From the IMG/VR virus record IMGVR_UViG_3300022539_000297, positions 1 through 42,314 of that record: a stretch of DNA of 42,314 nt. The stretch is one strand, 5' to 3'. How positions within the stretch are numbered: position 1 is the stretch's first letter; every line of letters begins with the position of its first letter. The DNA is from a virus. Under the pieces are notes generated by a model, which did no database searches, was not told where the DNA came from, and saw only the letters and a program-made list of their open reading frames with translations. Below, piece by piece: positions 30,751 through 37,457 of the stretch. A program made the translations under genes and the position numbers.

Positions 30751-30984
30751 ATGAAATTTTATATTTTGCCTGAAAACAAACTTGGAGAAAGGACAGTAAT
30801 GGGGAATGGACTTACACCTACTAATATGGATGGGGTTGATATTGTTGAATTGAATTGTCAAGATGAAGATGATTTTTTTGCAGTCGCTGGAAGAGAAGGG
30901 AAAGAATATCCTGCTTATAAAATCGCAAAAGCAATAAACTCAGGACAAATTAAAAAAGAAGATATAACTTTAATAAAAGAATAA
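30751..30984 (+). CDS. Hypothetical protein, 77 aa, first gene of DUF262 mini-operon
   Basis: I do not recognise this gene. The product is acidic and mixed alpha/beta (MKFYILPENKLGE, VDIVELNCQDEDDFFAVAG), and ends in a helix (AYKIAKAINSGQIKKED). The start at 30751 has the ribosome binding site GGAGGTCAATT, shared with the next two genes, so the longer frame from 30673 is rejected. It is transcribed from the operator-controlled promoter at 30673. Confidence 0.65.
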   Translation: MKFYILPENKLGERTVMGNGLTPTNMDGVDIVELNCQDEDDFFAVAGREGKEYPAYKIAKAINSGQIKKEDITLIKE

Positions 30985-30999
30985 AGGAGGTCAATTATT

Positions 31000-31509
31000 A
31001 TGAAATTAAATGATATTAAACAAATGCCACAAGCATATTACAGAATTAATATAGCTTGGAATTATTTGGAATCTTGGTTGGATGGACACTTAAATATGAA
31101 AGTTGATTTAGACCCTGATTATCAAAGAGAATATGTCTGGACATGGGAACAAAAAACACATTATATTGAATGGATACTTAAAGGTGGACTGTCTGGCAAA
31201 GAAATTTATTGGAATTGCCCTGACTGGAATAAAGATTTTAGAGGACCTCTTGAAATTGTTGATGGCAAACAAAGAATAAATGCGGTAATAGAATTCTTGC
31301 ATAATAAAATAAAAGCATTTGGCTACACTCTTTCTGAATTAGGAGGAAGAGAAGCCCTTCATTTTACACATGAATTTATTTTTCATATAGGAAATTTGGA
31401 ATCAAGAAAAGAGATTTTACAGTGGTATATTGATATGAATATTGGGGGTTCCATTCATACTGATGAAGAGATTAAAAAAGTTAAAAAATTATTATCTAAA
31501 GAAAAATAA
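31000..31509 (+). CDS. DUF262 (ParB/Srx-fold) domain protein
   Basis: The 169-residue protein carries the DUF262 marks: DPDYQREYVWTWEQK (38-52) and IVDGKQRINAVIEFL (86-100). DUF262 is the N-terminal domain of GmrSD/BrxU-type restriction proteins and of related nucleotide-hydrolysing folds; the DGxQR segment is the conserved active-site loop. Here the domain stands alone, with no HNH (DUF1524) domain attached. It sits between two small unknown genes with the same ribosome binding site. A defence, anti-defence or nucleotide-sensing role is possible but unproven. Confidence 0.8.
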   Translation: MKLNDIKQMPQAYYRINIAWNYLESWLDGHLNMKVDLDPDYQREYVWTWEQKTHYIEWILKGGLSGKEIYWNCPDWNKDFRGPLEIVDGKQRINAVIEFLHNKIKAFGYTLSELGGREALHFTHEFIFHIGNLESRKEILQWYIDMNIGGSIHTDEEIKKVKKLLSKEK

Positions 31510-31529
31510 ATAATTAAAGGAGGTCAATT

Positions 31530-31826
31530 ATGATTGCAGTAACAAATCAAAATGATGAAGTGGTAGCAAGGGTGGAATATAATTCAGATCTTGACTACTG
31601 GGATGGTAGAAATAATATCTGTGGGTCAGTAGGTAGACACAAAGGAATTACAAGATTGAAAAAGACAAAACAATTTGTGTTGATCCACGGCACACAATGG
31701 CAAGGGGAACGGGATTATGCAGAAATAATTTCTGATAAACAGGCTTATCAGGAAATCGTAAAATCCGGGAATGCCAATTTGTTAAAAAAATATTTTCCTG
31801 ACAGAATGAAATCAGATGAAGAATGA
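31530..31826 (+). CDS. Hypothetical protein, 98 aa, third gene of DUF262 mini-operon
   Basis: The product is beta-rich at the start (MIAVTNQNDEVVARVEYNSDLDYWDG) and has a conserved-looking HKGITRLKKTKQFVLIHGTQWQGERDYAEII block, then a C-terminal helix. I know no family for it. Same ribosome binding site (GGAGGTCAATTATG) as the two genes before it, and followed at once by a two-hairpin terminator. It probably works with the DUF262 protein. Confidence 0.65.
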   Translation: MIAVTNQNDEVVARVEYNSDLDYWDGRNNICGSVGRHKGITRLKKTKQFVLIHGTQWQGERDYAEIISDKQAYQEIVKSGNANLLKKYFPDRMKSDEE

Positions 31827-31904
31827 AGTCAACTAAAATCCTTGCAAGGATGTAATTGACTTCGGCGGGCTGGTCACGGGTCCCCTCCCAACCAGCCTGC
31901 TTTT
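31825..31904 (+). terminator. Two-hairpin element ending the DUF262 mini-operon
   Basis: Hairpin 1: GAAGTCAA (31825-31832) pairs with TTGACTTC (31856-31863), enclosing the perfect palindrome ATCCTTGCAAGGAT (31838-31851). Hairpin 2: GCGGGCTGGT (31865-31874) pairs with ACCAGCCTGC (31891-31900), followed by TTTT. The second is a terminator with a short T-run; the first may protect the transcript or bind a protein. Confidence 0.75.
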
Positions 31905-31920
31905 AAAAAGGAAAAATAAT

Positions 31921-32142
31921 ATGAAAAAACCATTAACAAAATTACAAAACAAATTGTTGGCATTTATCAAATTGAAAATAGAATCGGTTGGTTATCAACC
32001 TTCAATTTATGAAATGTCAAAATATTTTGATGTATATCCGACGGCAATAATAAACCATTTAAAATTGATTGAAAAGAAAGGATATATTAAATTGACGGGT
32101 AAGGCGAGAGCGGTCGAAATTTTAAATTTAAAGGAGAAATAA
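31921..32142 (+). CDS. LexA-like winged helix DNA-binding protein
   Basis: The 73-residue protein matches the LexA N-terminal DNA-binding domain almost throughout: LTKLQNKLLAFIKLKIESVGYQPSIYEMSKYFDVYPTAIINHLKLIEKKGYIKLTGKARAVEIL. LexA's cleavage and dimer domains are absent, so it cannot respond to RecA by self-cleavage. It likely represses or activates early genes, perhaps at the palindromes at 30146 and 30684. Ribosome binding site AAAAGGAA upstream. Confidence 0.85.
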   Translation: MKKPLTKLQNKLLAFIKLKIESVGYQPSIYEMSKYFDVYPTAIINHLKLIEKKGYIKLTGKARAVEILNLKEK

Positions 32143-32143
32143 A

Positions 32144-32278
32144 ATGATAAAAGCATTAGTAAAAATTTTAGATAATTTACGAAGCACAATTAAGGTATTA
32201 ATAAAAACAAATGATTTATTATCAGAACGAATGGATATATTATCAAAAAGAATAGATGATTTAGAAAAGGAGAAATGA
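32144..32278 (+). CDS. Small coiled-coil protein, 44 aa
   Basis: A short frame after the LexA-like gene, with AAGGAG upstream, encodes one long amphipathic helix with leucine/isoleucine heptads (LDNLRSTIKVLIKTNDLLSERMDIL). It may form a dimer or bind a partner. Function unknown. Confidence 0.6.
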   Translation: MIKALVKILDNLRSTIKVLIKTNDLLSERMDILSKRIDDLEKEK

Positions 32279-32279
32279 T

Positions 32280-32459
32280 ATGATGAATGAATTTATGACA
32301 ATAGATGAATGGTATGATATTAATACTGGTTGTGCAAAAGCCGATGGTGAAATTGATAAGGATGAAAGTTGTGAAGGACAATGCAGGGCTTATGGCCGGT
32401 GGTGCAATGGTGAAATTAGTGATTGCAGAGAAAATACAAGTGTATTAAAGGAGAATTAA
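32280..32459 (+). CDS. Small cysteine-rich protein, 59 aa
   Basis: It has five cysteines (CAKADGEIDKDESCEGQCRAYGRWC and a later C) and is acidic. The spacing is not that of a classic zinc ribbon but could bind metal. The start overlaps nothing; AAAAGGAGA lies upstream. It is in the run of small early genes. Function unknown. Confidence 0.6.
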   Translation: MMNEFMTIDEWYDINTGCAKADGEIDKDESCEGQCRAYGRWCNGEISDCRENTSVLKEN

Positions 32460-32460
32460 A

Positions 32461-32637
32461 ATGACATTAACAAAACAGGAAAATGTAGAATATGAAATAG
32501 TAATGGCTACTAATAATATGAAAAATGTTATACCAACATTATTAGCATATACAGATATAAGGGGTAATGATTGTTGGATAATAAGACAGGCAATTGAGAT
32601 ATTAGAGAAAGTAAAATATAATTTTAAGGAGGATTAA
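32461..32637 (+). CDS. Small protein, 58 aa
   Basis: A short frame with AAGGAG upstream encodes a mainly helical protein (NVEYEIVMATNNMKNVIPTLLAYTDI, WIIRQAIEILEKVKYNF). The start follows the previous stop by one base. I recognise no family; it is likely a phage accessory gene. Confidence 0.6.
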   Translation: MTLTKQENVEYEIVMATNNMKNVIPTLLAYTDIRGNDCWIIRQAIEILEKVKYNFKED

Positions 32638-32641
32638 GTAA

Positions 32642-33109
32642 ATGTTAAAAGATTATTGTGGGTTTAATTTTTATGACGAAGTAAAGGAGAGAGCTATTGC
32701 AACAAACAGATTGGTACAATTATATGAGTCCATCAAGGGTTCTTTTCCTGAGGACGTAGAGGGCTCAATAAATATGGATGAACTCGGGTATACTTGCATA
32801 AGGGCTTTTATTTATTTAAAAATAATAGACAATAAAGATTATGCAAGTCAAACGAATACTCGAAAAGCAATTAAATGGTTACAATCTCAATTAATTAAAG
32901 ATAGTCATAATAGAGGAAAGGATTTTAAAAAAATAAAAAGATTTCTTAGAGAAAATACTGGTGATTTTGCGTGGAGATTAAAAAGAATACGAGTTGATAA
33001 TAAGGGTGAATATGAAGAATTAATATTTATAGAAAATGCACATAAAGGGAAATGTAAAATAATAAAAAAAAGAAAAATGCAAACAGTATATGAAACAAAT
33101 TGTAAATAA
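32642..33109 (+). CDS. Hypothetical protein, 155 aa
   Basis: I do not recognise this gene. The N-terminal half is helical (NFYDEVKERAIATNRLVQLYESIKG) and the C-terminal half is strongly basic with alternating strands (RRFL-type segments, GEYEELIFIENAHKGKCKIIKKRK), which could bind nucleic acid. AAGGAGG lies 10 nt upstream. It sits upstream of a zinc-ribbon gene and a recombination-type nuclease gene, so a DNA-handling role is plausible. Confidence 0.65.
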   Translation: MLKDYCGFNFYDEVKERAIATNRLVQLYESIKGSFPEDVEGSINMDELGYTCIRAFIYLKIIDNKDYASQTNTRKAIKWLQSQLIKDSHNRGKDFKKIKRFLRENTGDFAWRLKRIRVDNKGEYEELIFIENAHKGKCKIIKKRKMQTVYETNCK

Positions 33110-33125
33110 AAAGGAGGATATTTAA

Positions 33126-33512
33126 ATGGCACAACAACAAAAAATCGAAGGTCAATTATGTCCTGATTGCGGTCAGGGAAAAATTATTAAAAATCCAAAG
33201 ACGGGAAAATTATTTTGTGAAAAAAAATGCTGGTTAGGGACGGGGCAAACCACAACAACAAAGTATAGCGGCGGTAAAAATAAAGGTGATATTAAAAGTA
33301 TAATATTATCTTATGGAATGAATATGACTAAAGATATGATTCAGGTGGGTCTAATCAAAACTGCAAAAGCCTGTATTGAAACAAGCACAGAGATAGCAGA
33401 CGGGCTAATTAAGTGGTATAAGGAAAGTGGTGAAAAGCCAATAGAAAAACAATCCGCTGCAAAGCAAGAAAGTGAATATAGTGAATTTTCCGGCGAACCA
33501 GAGAATGCTTAA
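33126..33512 (+). CDS. Zinc-ribbon protein, 128 aa
   Basis: The N-terminal CPDCGQGKIIKNPKTGKLFCEKKC motif (residues 12-36) is like the C-terminal zinc fingers of topoisomerase I. The rest is helical (GDIKSIILSYGMNMTKDMIQVGLIKTAKACIE) with a low-complexity acidic tail. It is directly upstream of the RecB/Cas4-like nuclease, 12 nt apart, and may bind DNA for it. The AAGGAGG ribosome binding site supports the start. Confidence 0.7.
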   Translation: MAQQQKIEGQLCPDCGQGKIIKNPKTGKLFCEKKCWLGTGQTTTTKYSGGKNKGDIKSIILSYGMNMTKDMIQVGLIKTAKACIETSTEIADGLIKWYKESGEKPIEKQSAAKQESEYSEFSGEPENA

Positions 33513-33524
33513 AAGGAGGTTAAT

Positions 33525-34274
33525 ATGGGTAAATATATAATTGACGGCGTGGATTATCCCGGAGTTACAACTATATTAGGTGAACTTGCAAAAGGCGACG
33601 GGTTGAAGCAGTGGGCTGTAAATATGGCTATTGAATATATCGAATCATTTTTGAATAAAAATGATAAACCTATGCCTATATATGCTATGGGGGATATATT
33701 ACAAAAAGCAAAATTTGAATGGAAAAACATTAGTGAAAAAGCAAAAGATGTCGGTAGTGAAGTTCATCATTGGATAGAAAATTTTATTAAAAATCCACAT
33801 GAAGTTATTCAAGAATCATTGCCACCTGAAAAAGAAGTTGCTAACGGCATTAAGGCATTCTTAAAATGGGATCAGGAGAATATTAAACGATGGATAAACA
33901 GTGAGCAAGAAGTAGTATGTAAAGAATTTGGATACGCTGGAACGCTGGATGCAATAGCGGAATTAAAAGATGGCAAGATTTGTGTAATAGATTTTAAAAC
34001 TTGTAATTTATATGATAAGAAAGGAAAAAAATATTCTGTATATTTTGATTCAATACTTCAAATCGCACCGTATAAATATGCTTATACTACAAATGCTGAA
34101 TGTATAGCTACTGACGGTATGGGGATATTAAGATTAGATAAAAAAACAGGTGAAAATGATTATACAGATGTTAGTGATAAATACGAAAGGTCAATAGAGG
34201 CATTTCATTATTTAGTAAAATATTATTATGCAGCGAAAACACGAAGGTTAAAAGGAAATGAGTTTGTAAAATAA
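33525..34274 (+). CDS. PD-(D/E)XK nuclease, RecB/Cas4-like
   Basis: The 249-residue protein has the RecB-type nuclease layout: GSEVHHWIE (77-85), then GYAGTLDAIAE with D142, CVIDFKT with D156 and K158 (the catalytic D-xK), and QIAPYKYAYTT with the helix glutamine. No Cas4-type cysteine cluster was seen. In phages these enzymes usually work as exonucleases in recombination or DNA degradation. The AAAGGAGG ribosome binding site and the preceding zinc-ribbon gene suggest one unit. Confidence 0.83.
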   Translation: MGKYIIDGVDYPGVTTILGELAKGDGLKQWAVNMAIEYIESFLNKNDKPMPIYAMGDILQKAKFEWKNISEKAKDVGSEVHHWIENFIKNPHEVIQESLPPEKEVANGIKAFLKWDQENIKRWINSEQEVVCKEFGYAGTLDAIAELKDGKICVIDFKTCNLYDKKGKKYSVYFDSILQIAPYKYAYTTNAECIATDGMGILRLDKKTGENDYTDVSDKYERSIEAFHYLVKYYYAAKTRRLKGNEFVK

Positions 34275-34290
34275 AAAGGAGGATTAAGTT

Positions 34291-34530
34291 ATGGAAAAAT
34301 GTGTAAGGTGTAAAAAAAAATTTGGATTAATTTGGCAAATAGATGATGATATTTGGAAAAAAGTACAAGGCGAAAATAATGATAATTTATGTGCAAATTG
34401 TTTTGATGAAATGGCACGTCAAAAAGGAATAGAATTATATTGGGAAGCAACAGAAAAAGAATATCCAATAAAAAAACTGCGAAAAAATTTTGATAAGTTT
34501 ATAATAAATTTGAGTAAAGAATTAAAATAA
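34291..34530 (+). CDS. Small zinc-finger protein, 79 aa
   Basis: CVRCKKKFGLIW at the start and LCANCFDEM (about residues 35-43) form a four-cysteine zinc site like the treble-clef or HNH-associated fingers. The rest is helical and basic. AAAAAGGAGG lies upstream. Function unknown; perhaps a regulator or nuclease accessory. Confidence 0.65.
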   Translation: MEKCVRCKKKFGLIWQIDDDIWKKVQGENNDNLCANCFDEMARQKGIELYWEATEKEYPIKKLRKNFDKFIINLSKELK

Positions 34531-34531
34531 A

Positions 34532-34639
34532 ATCCCTGCTACTGGAAACAGTAAATAAAACAGGGATAAGTTGCATGATAGTTAGTAGTGGGAGTGGCAA
34601 TGATTAGCCTTGAACTGCCTTGATTTGCCACTTCTTTTT
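34532..34639 (+). ncRNA. Structured noncoding element with intrinsic terminator
   Basis: ATCCCTG (34532-34538) pairs with CAGGGAT (34561-34567) around an ACTG-GAAA-CAGT hairpin with a GNRA tetraloop (34541-34552). Downstream, AGTGGCAA (34593-34600) pairs with TTGCCACT (34625-34632), followed by TTCTTTTT. It lies in the 123-nt gap between two small genes. It could be a small RNA, a leader RNA of the 34654 gene or a two-part terminator; I match it to no known family. Confidence 0.6.
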
Positions 34640-34653
34640 ATGAGGAGGTTTTT

Positions 34654-34878
34654 ATGAAAGTAGAAAATATTAATGGATTTGCATTAAGGAAGGGTAAGAT
34701 TGAATGGTGGTTTAAATTAACGTGGGGAGAACATGGCGGAATGTGGGCTGTTCCATTTGGAGAAGAATATAAACCTGGAGGAATATTTACAAACAGACAA
34801 GGAAATAGAACATTGATTGAATTGGAGAATTATGATATTAAATTATATTTTAATGAGAAGGAGTTAAATTATGAATGA
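34654..34878 (+). CDS. Hypothetical protein, 74 aa
   Basis: A small, mainly beta protein rich in aromatic residues (GKIEWWFKLTWGEHGGMWAVPFGEEYKPGG). I recognise no family. GAGGAGG upstream supports the start. The gene overlaps the next gene by 8 nt. It follows a structured element with a terminator, so it may have its own promoter or be under attenuation. Confidence 0.6.
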   Translation: MKVENINGFALRKGKIEWWFKLTWGEHGGMWAVPFGEEYKPGGIFTNRQGNRTLIELENYDIKLYFNEKELNYE

Positions 34879-35119
34879 ACAAGAATATTGGCAAGAAAGA
34901 TTAAATACTGCTAATTGGTATAGAAGACGAAATGAAGAAATATTATTAGAATACCAAATTAGCCCAGCGGTTATACATAAACCAAAATTATCAATAGATG
35001 GAAATATGTATTGTTTTTTATATGGAGATAATTTACAAGAGGGTGTTTCTGGGTTTGGCAAAAGTCCTGACCTTGCTATGATAGATTTTAATAAAAATTG
35101 GTATAAAAAATTAAAATAA
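34871..35119 (+). CDS. Conserved phage hypothetical protein, 82 aa
   Basis: The second half, KPKLSIDGNMYCFLYGDNLQEGVSGFGKSPDLAMIDFNKNW, follows a pattern found in many phage proteins of unknown function: 'K.P...DGN.WC.L.G.NLQEGV.GFG..P..A..DF...W'. The N-terminus is a helix with basic residues. AGAAGGAG lies upstream within the preceding gene. Function unknown. Confidence 0.7.
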   Translation: MNEQEYWQERLNTANWYRRRNEEILLEYQISPAVIHKPKLSIDGNMYCFLYGDNLQEGVSGFGKSPDLAMIDFNKNWYKKLK

Positions 35120-35146
35120 AAAATCAATAGCAGAAAGGAGTTTATT

Positions 35147-35305
35147 ATGAAAGCGAAAAAAGTAACAGAAAAAGAAATTAGAGAATTAGATAGTGTAGAA
35201 CCTTTTGATGAATTTGATTATTGTGAAATATGCGGTGGCTCGATAGTTGACGGGATATGTAGTGATTGTGGATATAATCCATTTTTATTACTCAATGATG
35301 ATTAA
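35147..35305 (+). CDS. Small zinc-ribbon protein, 52 aa
   Basis: CEICGGSIVDGICSDCG gives a compact two-CxxC zinc ribbon, preceded by an acidic helix. The leader AATAGCAGAAAGGA is shared with the 35546 gene. Probably binds nucleic acid or a protein partner. Function unknown. Confidence 0.65.
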   Translation: MKAKKVTEKEIRELDSVEPFDEFDYCEICGGSIVDGICSDCGYNPFLLLNDD

Positions 35306-35325
35306 ATTTTGTGGGGAGGTGCGAT

Positions 35326-35514
35326 ATGAAAAAGAGTAAAAAGATAATGGTTGAGGTTGATTATGAAAAAAAGGCATGTTATCCTTGTAGATTTGTTTGC
35401 GTTAATTATGGATGGTCTGATTGTGTATTGTTTCAAAAAAAATTAAATGCTGATAAAAGATATAGAACACAATCATTACGTTGCAAAGAATGTATAAAAG
35501 AATTTGGAAAATAA
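35326..35514 (+). CDS. Small cysteine-rich protein, 62 aa
   Basis: The basic protein has CYPCRFVCVNYGWSDC and a later CKEC, six cysteines in all, suggesting a metal site. The start at 35326 has GGGGAGG upstream and is preferred to 35311. Function unknown. Confidence 0.6.
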   Translation: MKKSKKIMVEVDYEKKACYPCRFVCVNYGWSDCVLFQKKLNADKRYRTQSLRCKECIKEFGK

Positions 35515-35545
35515 AAATAAAATTAATAGCAGAAAGGAATTAGAT

Positions 35546-35839
35546 ATGTGGATAAGAAGCCAAAACAAAGAGCAATTAGTTAATTGTAAAAATGTAGGAT
35601 TTAAAGAATTTAAAGATGAAAAACGAGATGATGATATACACTCTAAAAAGTATAGGAGGGTAATAAGTAGCAAGTCAACATTTTTTATTCAAGAAAAAGA
35701 TAAGTACAATTATCAGAATGTTATAATTTTAGGCAAATACAAATCAAAGAAAAGATGTATTGAGGTATTAGATGAAATTGAAAAACATCAAAATGCTTAT
35801 TATATAAATCATATTGTATATCAAATGCCGGATAAATAA
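35546..35839 (+). CDS. Conserved phage hypothetical protein, 97 aa
   Basis: MWIRSQNKEQLVNCKNVGF at the start and ILGKYKSKKRCIEVLDEIEKHQ near the end are marks of a small protein common in phages of low-GC bacteria, with no assigned function. Start chosen at 35546 with AGAAAGGA upstream; the shared leader AATAGCAGAAAGGA supports this over 35504. Confidence 0.7.
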   Translation: MWIRSQNKEQLVNCKNVGFKEFKDEKRDDDIHSKKYRRVISSKSTFFIQEKDKYNYQNVIILGKYKSKKRCIEVLDEIEKHQNAYYINHIVYQMPDK

Positions 35840-35907
35840 ATGAAACCAAATAATTTATTTTTAAGAAAGTTCTTGACTTTATATTTACAAGTATTAGATT
35901 TGTTGAT

Positions 35908-36015
35908 ATGTTGGAATACAAATTCAAAGAGTCAACAAATAGTGAGCCAGAGGAGTTATTGCTTCGGCAATGCTTTCCAAAATGTATTCCAACATCTTTT
36001 CTGGCTTGCTTTTTT
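35908..36015 (+). promoter_or_regulatory. Structured leader of the replication gene, pseudoknot- or attenuator-like
   Basis: ATGTTGGAATACA (35908-35920) is perfectly complementary to TGTATTCCAACAT (35983-35995). AGCCAGA (35945-35951) pairs with TCTGGCT (36000-36006), just before a six-T run (36010-36015). The two helices cross, so they form a pseudoknot or exclude each other. Between them is ATTGC-TTCG-GCAAT (35958-35971), a UUCG-tetraloop hairpin. It fills the 195-nt gap before the 36035 gene, downstream of a TTGACT box at 35873. It may control replication gene expression. Confidence 0.65.
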
Positions 36016-36034
36016 ATATCGGGAGGGCTTACGG

Positions 36035-36781
36035 ATGTCAAAAAGATTCACTTGTACGGATAAATGGAAAAAACGGTTTATAAAAGAACTACCAATTGAG
36101 TATAAGTTATTATGGTTTTACATTCTGGATGATTGCGACCATGCGGGAATATGGCATACAGATTTTGAAATAGCGAGTATAAGAATAGGAGAAACAGTTG
36201 TTGAATCAGAAGCAATAGATTATTTTAAAGACAGGATAGTAATATTTGATAATGGAGAAAAATGGTTTATGCCTTCCTTTGTAGAATTTCAATATGGAGA
36301 ACTTAACCCTAATGTTAATGCTCATAAGAGTGTTATTAATATTCTTAAACATTATAAATTAACTGTTAGGCAACAGATAAAGAACCCTTCATCAAGGGTT
36401 AAAGATAAAGATAAAGACAAGGATAAAGATAAAGATAAAGATAGTAAAAAAATAAAATATTCAGATAACGTCTCTATGACAAAAAAGGAATATGAAAAAT
36501 TAGTAGAAAAATATGGAGAAAGCAGAGTTAGATTATTTGTTAACAAGCTGGATAATTATAAGGGAAGTAATGGGAAAACATACAAGTCGGATTATAGAGC
36601 TATTTTATTATGGGTTGTAGAATCAGTAGTAGCGAAAAAGGAAAAGGAAAAGGATGAACAGTATGAGGTTAAAGTCAAACGGACAAAAGAATGGTTTAAA
36701 GAAAGAGAAAGGCAAAAGGCACAAATGGAAAATAGGCAACATGACAGGGATAAAACAGCAGAGGGAGGTATAGTAAAATGA
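36035..36781 (+). CDS. Phage replication protein, DnaD/replisome organiser-like
   Basis: The 248-residue protein starts MSKRFTCTDKWKKRFIKELPIEYKLLWFYILDDCDHAGIWHTDFEI, typical of phage replication proteins with an N-terminal winged helix. Residues about 122-135 are a DK-repeat linker, then YEKLVEKYGESRVRLFVNKLDNYKGSNGKTYKSDYRAILLWVV, a DnaD-like C-terminal helix block that recruits the helicase. The start at 36035 fits the family and has GGGAGG 9 nt upstream; the frame open from 35840 runs through a structured leader and is rejected. It ends in ATGA overlap with the next gene. Confidence 0.83.
   Translation: MSKRFTCTDKWKKRFIKELPIEYKLLWFYILDDCDHAGIWHTDFEIASIRIGETVVESEAIDYFKDRIVIFDNGEKWFMPSFVEFQYGELNPNVNAHKSVINILKHYKLTVRQQIKNPSSRVKDKDKDKDKDKDKDSKKIKYSDNVSMTKKEYEKLVEKYGESRVRLFVNKLDNYKGSNGKTYKSDYRAILLWVVESVVAKKEKEKDEQYEVKVKRTKEWFKERERQKAQMENRQHDRDKTAEGGIVK
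36383..36442 (+). repeat. Hairpin plus hexamer tandem repeats inside the replication gene
   Basis: AACCCTT (36383-36389) and AAGGGTT (36394-36400) form a perfect 7-bp hairpin. Seven AAAGAT-type units follow (36401-36442; two variants AAAGAC and AAGGAT). They encode the DK linker. Repeats and hairpins inside the initiator gene recall lambda-type origins. Confidence 0.7.
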
Positions 36782-37002
36782 GGGAAATAAATAAAACATT
36801 ATCGAGGTTAAATGTCCGGCTGCAATATGATCGGAAAATGAAAGCTGAAATACCAAATAGAATACCATGCATAATTAGAAATTCTGAAGGTGAATGTCCC
36901 TGCACCGAGCCGCATATAAAATGTGAAGATTCGCCTTGTCCCTATACAGAAAGGGAGCTGTATGTAATGTTACGACGGAAACAAAATATTCGGTGGTATT
37001 AG
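36778..37002 (+). CDS. Small cysteine-rich protein, 74 aa
   Basis: The protein is basic at the front and carries a cysteine set (CIIRNSEGECPCTEPHIKCEDSPC) near the middle that may bind zinc. It overlaps the replication gene stop (ATGA), with GGGAGG upstream. It probably belongs to the replication unit; function unknown. Confidence 0.65.
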   Translation: MREINKTLSRLNVRLQYDRKMKAEIPNRIPCIIRNSEGECPCTEPHIKCEDSPCPYTERELYVMLRRKQNIRWY

Positions 37003-37027
37003 GTGGAAATGAAAAAGGAGAAATAAG

Positions 37028-37405
37028 ATGGAAAAAAAAGAAGTATTTCAAGTGCCTGCAACAATGACAGGTTGTAATGCGTTAGCAAGGGGCACATTAA
37101 AGTTATCGTTTCATACTCAAGAGGGTGTGAGTAGCAAGGCGATGAAAAGGCTATTTGAATTGTATGAAAAAACCGGCTGGCTAAGTTTTAATGTTGAAAC
37201 AATCGAGGCGGAGAATATAGTTAATCTTGAAAAGATAGACCCGAAACAATATGATAGTGGTAAAACTCCGGGTGAAAGGTTGAGGTCGATAATATGGGTA
37301 TTGTGGCATAAGCATGGAGAGGTTGGAGTATTCGAGGATTTTAGAATTAAATGTTATGCCAGATTTGAGAAAATAATAAAAGAGGAAATTGAGAAATTTG
37401 AATAA
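37028..37405 (+). CDS. Conserved phage hypothetical protein, 125 aa
   Basis: The marks TLKLSFHTQEG, then DSGKTPGERLRSIIWVLWHKHGE and FRIKCYARFEKIIKEEIEKF, belong to a small protein often found beside replication genes in phages. It has been seen widely but has no assigned activity that I know. It may act in recombination or replication. AAGGAG upstream. Confidence 0.72.
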   Translation: MEKKEVFQVPATMTGCNALARGTLKLSFHTQEGVSSKAMKRLFELYEKTGWLSFNVETIEAENIVNLEKIDPKQYDSGKTPGERLRSIIWVLWHKHGEVGVFEDFRIKCYARFEKIIKEEIEKFE

Positions 37406-37457
37406 ACAAGGCAGACCAAGAAAAGAGGCGTGATTATGAAATTAAGGAGTATAAAAA

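Noticed and set aside
35840-36034. Longer N-terminus of the replication protein (ATG at 35840)
   Set aside because: The added 65 residues are unlike the family, and the stretch is a structured leader with a T-run. The start at 36035 has a good ribosome binding site and the family opening.
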